Source: Huaxiibacter chinensis
GTDB taxonomy: Bacteria > Pseudomonadota > Gammaproteobacteria > Enterobacterales > Enterobacteriaceae
Reading direction: 5' to 3'
Length of the DNA: 64,000 nucleotides
Assembly: GCF_022171985.1 (NCBI RefSeq)
Contig: NZ_JAJVHF010000002.1
Location: 1 to 64,000, forward strand
Shown here: positions 63,436-64,000 of the stretch, piece after piece
Position numbering within the stretch: the stretch's first letter is position 1
Layout: each line of letters begins with the position of its first letter
Made by a program: the position numbers and the translations under genes
The notes under the pieces: model-generated
Seen by the model: only the letters and a program-made list of their open reading frames with translations
Database searches by the model: none
Told to the model about the DNA's origin: nothing

Positions 63436-64000
63436 TGCCTGTTGTCGTTCAACCCCTCTCCTGCGGGAGAGGGTTGGTCTGAGGGGGGAACCCAAAACCC
63501 CTCGCAGCATTTCAGCCACGCCTGGGCGCTGTGCGACAGATACACGCCCTCCCGCCAGATCATCCCCAACTGCCAGTGCAAATCGCTTTCAAGCGGGATC
63601 CAGCGCAGGGTGTTTTTATCCAGACGTTCGCAGATGGGCTGCGGCAGAATGGCAATGCCCACACCTGCCTGGACCATTGCCGCCAGAAAATCCCACTGAC
63701 CGCTGCGCACCGCGATGCGCGGTTTTACGCCATGCTGGTTAAAAAGCTGCATCAGCTGGCGGCTGAGCGCAAAATCCTCGTTGTAGATCAGCAAGGGATG
63801 CTCCGCGAGCAGTTCAGGCTTCACGGTGTCGATATGGACCCACTGGCCTGAGCGCGGCACCAGCACGCACAGCGGATGGCTGAATAGCGGCAGGGTGGCC
63901 AGACCGCTGTCCTCTTCGACGGGCAGGGCCGTCATCGCCAGATCCAGTTCGCCATTAATGACCGCCTGCTGAACGGTCAAACCGCCAAATTCAGCGATTT
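63432..64000 (-). CDS. LysR-family transcriptional regulator, C-terminal part (runs off the window)
   Basis: About 190 residues of the effector-binding domain are visible; the frame stays open to the window edge, so the helix-turn-helix lies beyond 64000. LTVQQAVINGELDLAMTALP, HPLCVLVPRSGQW and VQAGVGIAILPQPICERL are typical of LysR regulators. The effector is unknown. The last residues, PPSDQPSPAGEGLNDNRH, are encoded by the palindromic repeat and the bases up to yjcE, and look like an acquired tail. Its stop overlaps the yjcE stop (TTAA). Confidence 0.85.
   Translation of the reverse strand, partial: IAEFGGLTVQQAVINGELDLAMTALPVEEDSGLATLPLFSHPLCVLVPRSGQWVHIDTVKPELLAEHPLLIYNEDFALSRQLMQLFNQHGVKPRIAVRSGQWDFLAAMVQAGVGIAILPQPICERLDKNTLRWIPLESDLHWQLGMIWREGVYLSHSAQAWLKCCEGFWVPPSDQPSPAGEGLNDNRH
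63454..63473. repeat. CCCTCTCC...GGAGAGGG palindrome inside the 3' end of the LysR gene
   Basis: CCCTCTCC-TGCG-GGAGAGGG followed by TTGGTCTGAGGGG is a single copy of the hairpin-plus-tail unit of the 68-bp array. On the - strand it encodes PSPAGEG near the LysR protein C-terminus. Confidence 0.85.

Overview
This window is a chromosomal segment of a gamma-proteobacterium of the family Enterobacteriaceae. Gene order follows the E. coli/Salmonella rrnE-metA-aceBAK ... soxRS-ghxP-yjcE region almost step by step. Several features fit the Enterobacter/Leclercia/Lelliottia side of the family better than Escherichia. The E. coli K-12 genes arpA, pepE, xylE, yjbI, yjbL and yjbM are absent. A panS-type transporter, a hexapeptide acyltransferase, a cupin gene, a TraF-like outer-membrane gene, a GGDEF gene and a glutathione S-transferase gene are inserted. 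The genus is an inference; family membership is secure. No prophage, integron, IS element, tRNA or CRISPR was seen.

Layout. 1-300: end of an rRNA operon (23S 3' end, 5S, terminator). 400-11150: metA with tandem MetJ boxes, the glyoxylate-shunt operon aceBAK, its repressor iclR, and metH. 11300-16700: yjbB, rluF, yjbD, panS, lysC. 17000-23930: pgi, the exopolysaccharide operon yjbEFGH, an acyltransferase and psiE. 24000-31700: the divergent maltose regulon malEFG / malK-lamB-malM. 31870-37000: ubiCA, plsB, dgkA, and lexA with two SOS boxes. 37080-43000: dinF, yjbJ, zur, cupin, TraF-like gene, dusA, pspG (sigma54). 43000-50360: qor, dnaB, alr, tyrB, a 68-bp tandem repeat array, aphA, yjbQ, yjbR. 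50360-54350: uvrA and ssb around a shared SOS box, then yjcB. 54400-59060: a diguanylate cyclase next to the phosphodiesterase gene pdeC, then soxS/soxR around a perfect SoxR palindrome. 59300-64000: a GST gene, ghxP with PurR-like sites, yjcE, and a LysR gene cut by the window edge.

The genes are mostly core metabolism and stress response. The most unusual material is not protein coding: (i) a 9-copy, exactly 68-bp tandem array built on the hairpin CCCTCTCC...GGAGAGGG; (ii) single copies of that hairpin elsewhere, two of which form the C-terminal codons of aceK and of the LysR gene, and one of which lies between malE and malF; (iii) a lysC upstream region with no recognisable lysine riboswitch but a different long inverted-repeat structure; (iv) a perfect 11-bp hairpin that buries the yjbD Shine-Dalgarno sequence. 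No complete, clearly new multi-gene system was found. All functional assignments are from recalled family sequences and motifs; no database search was run.
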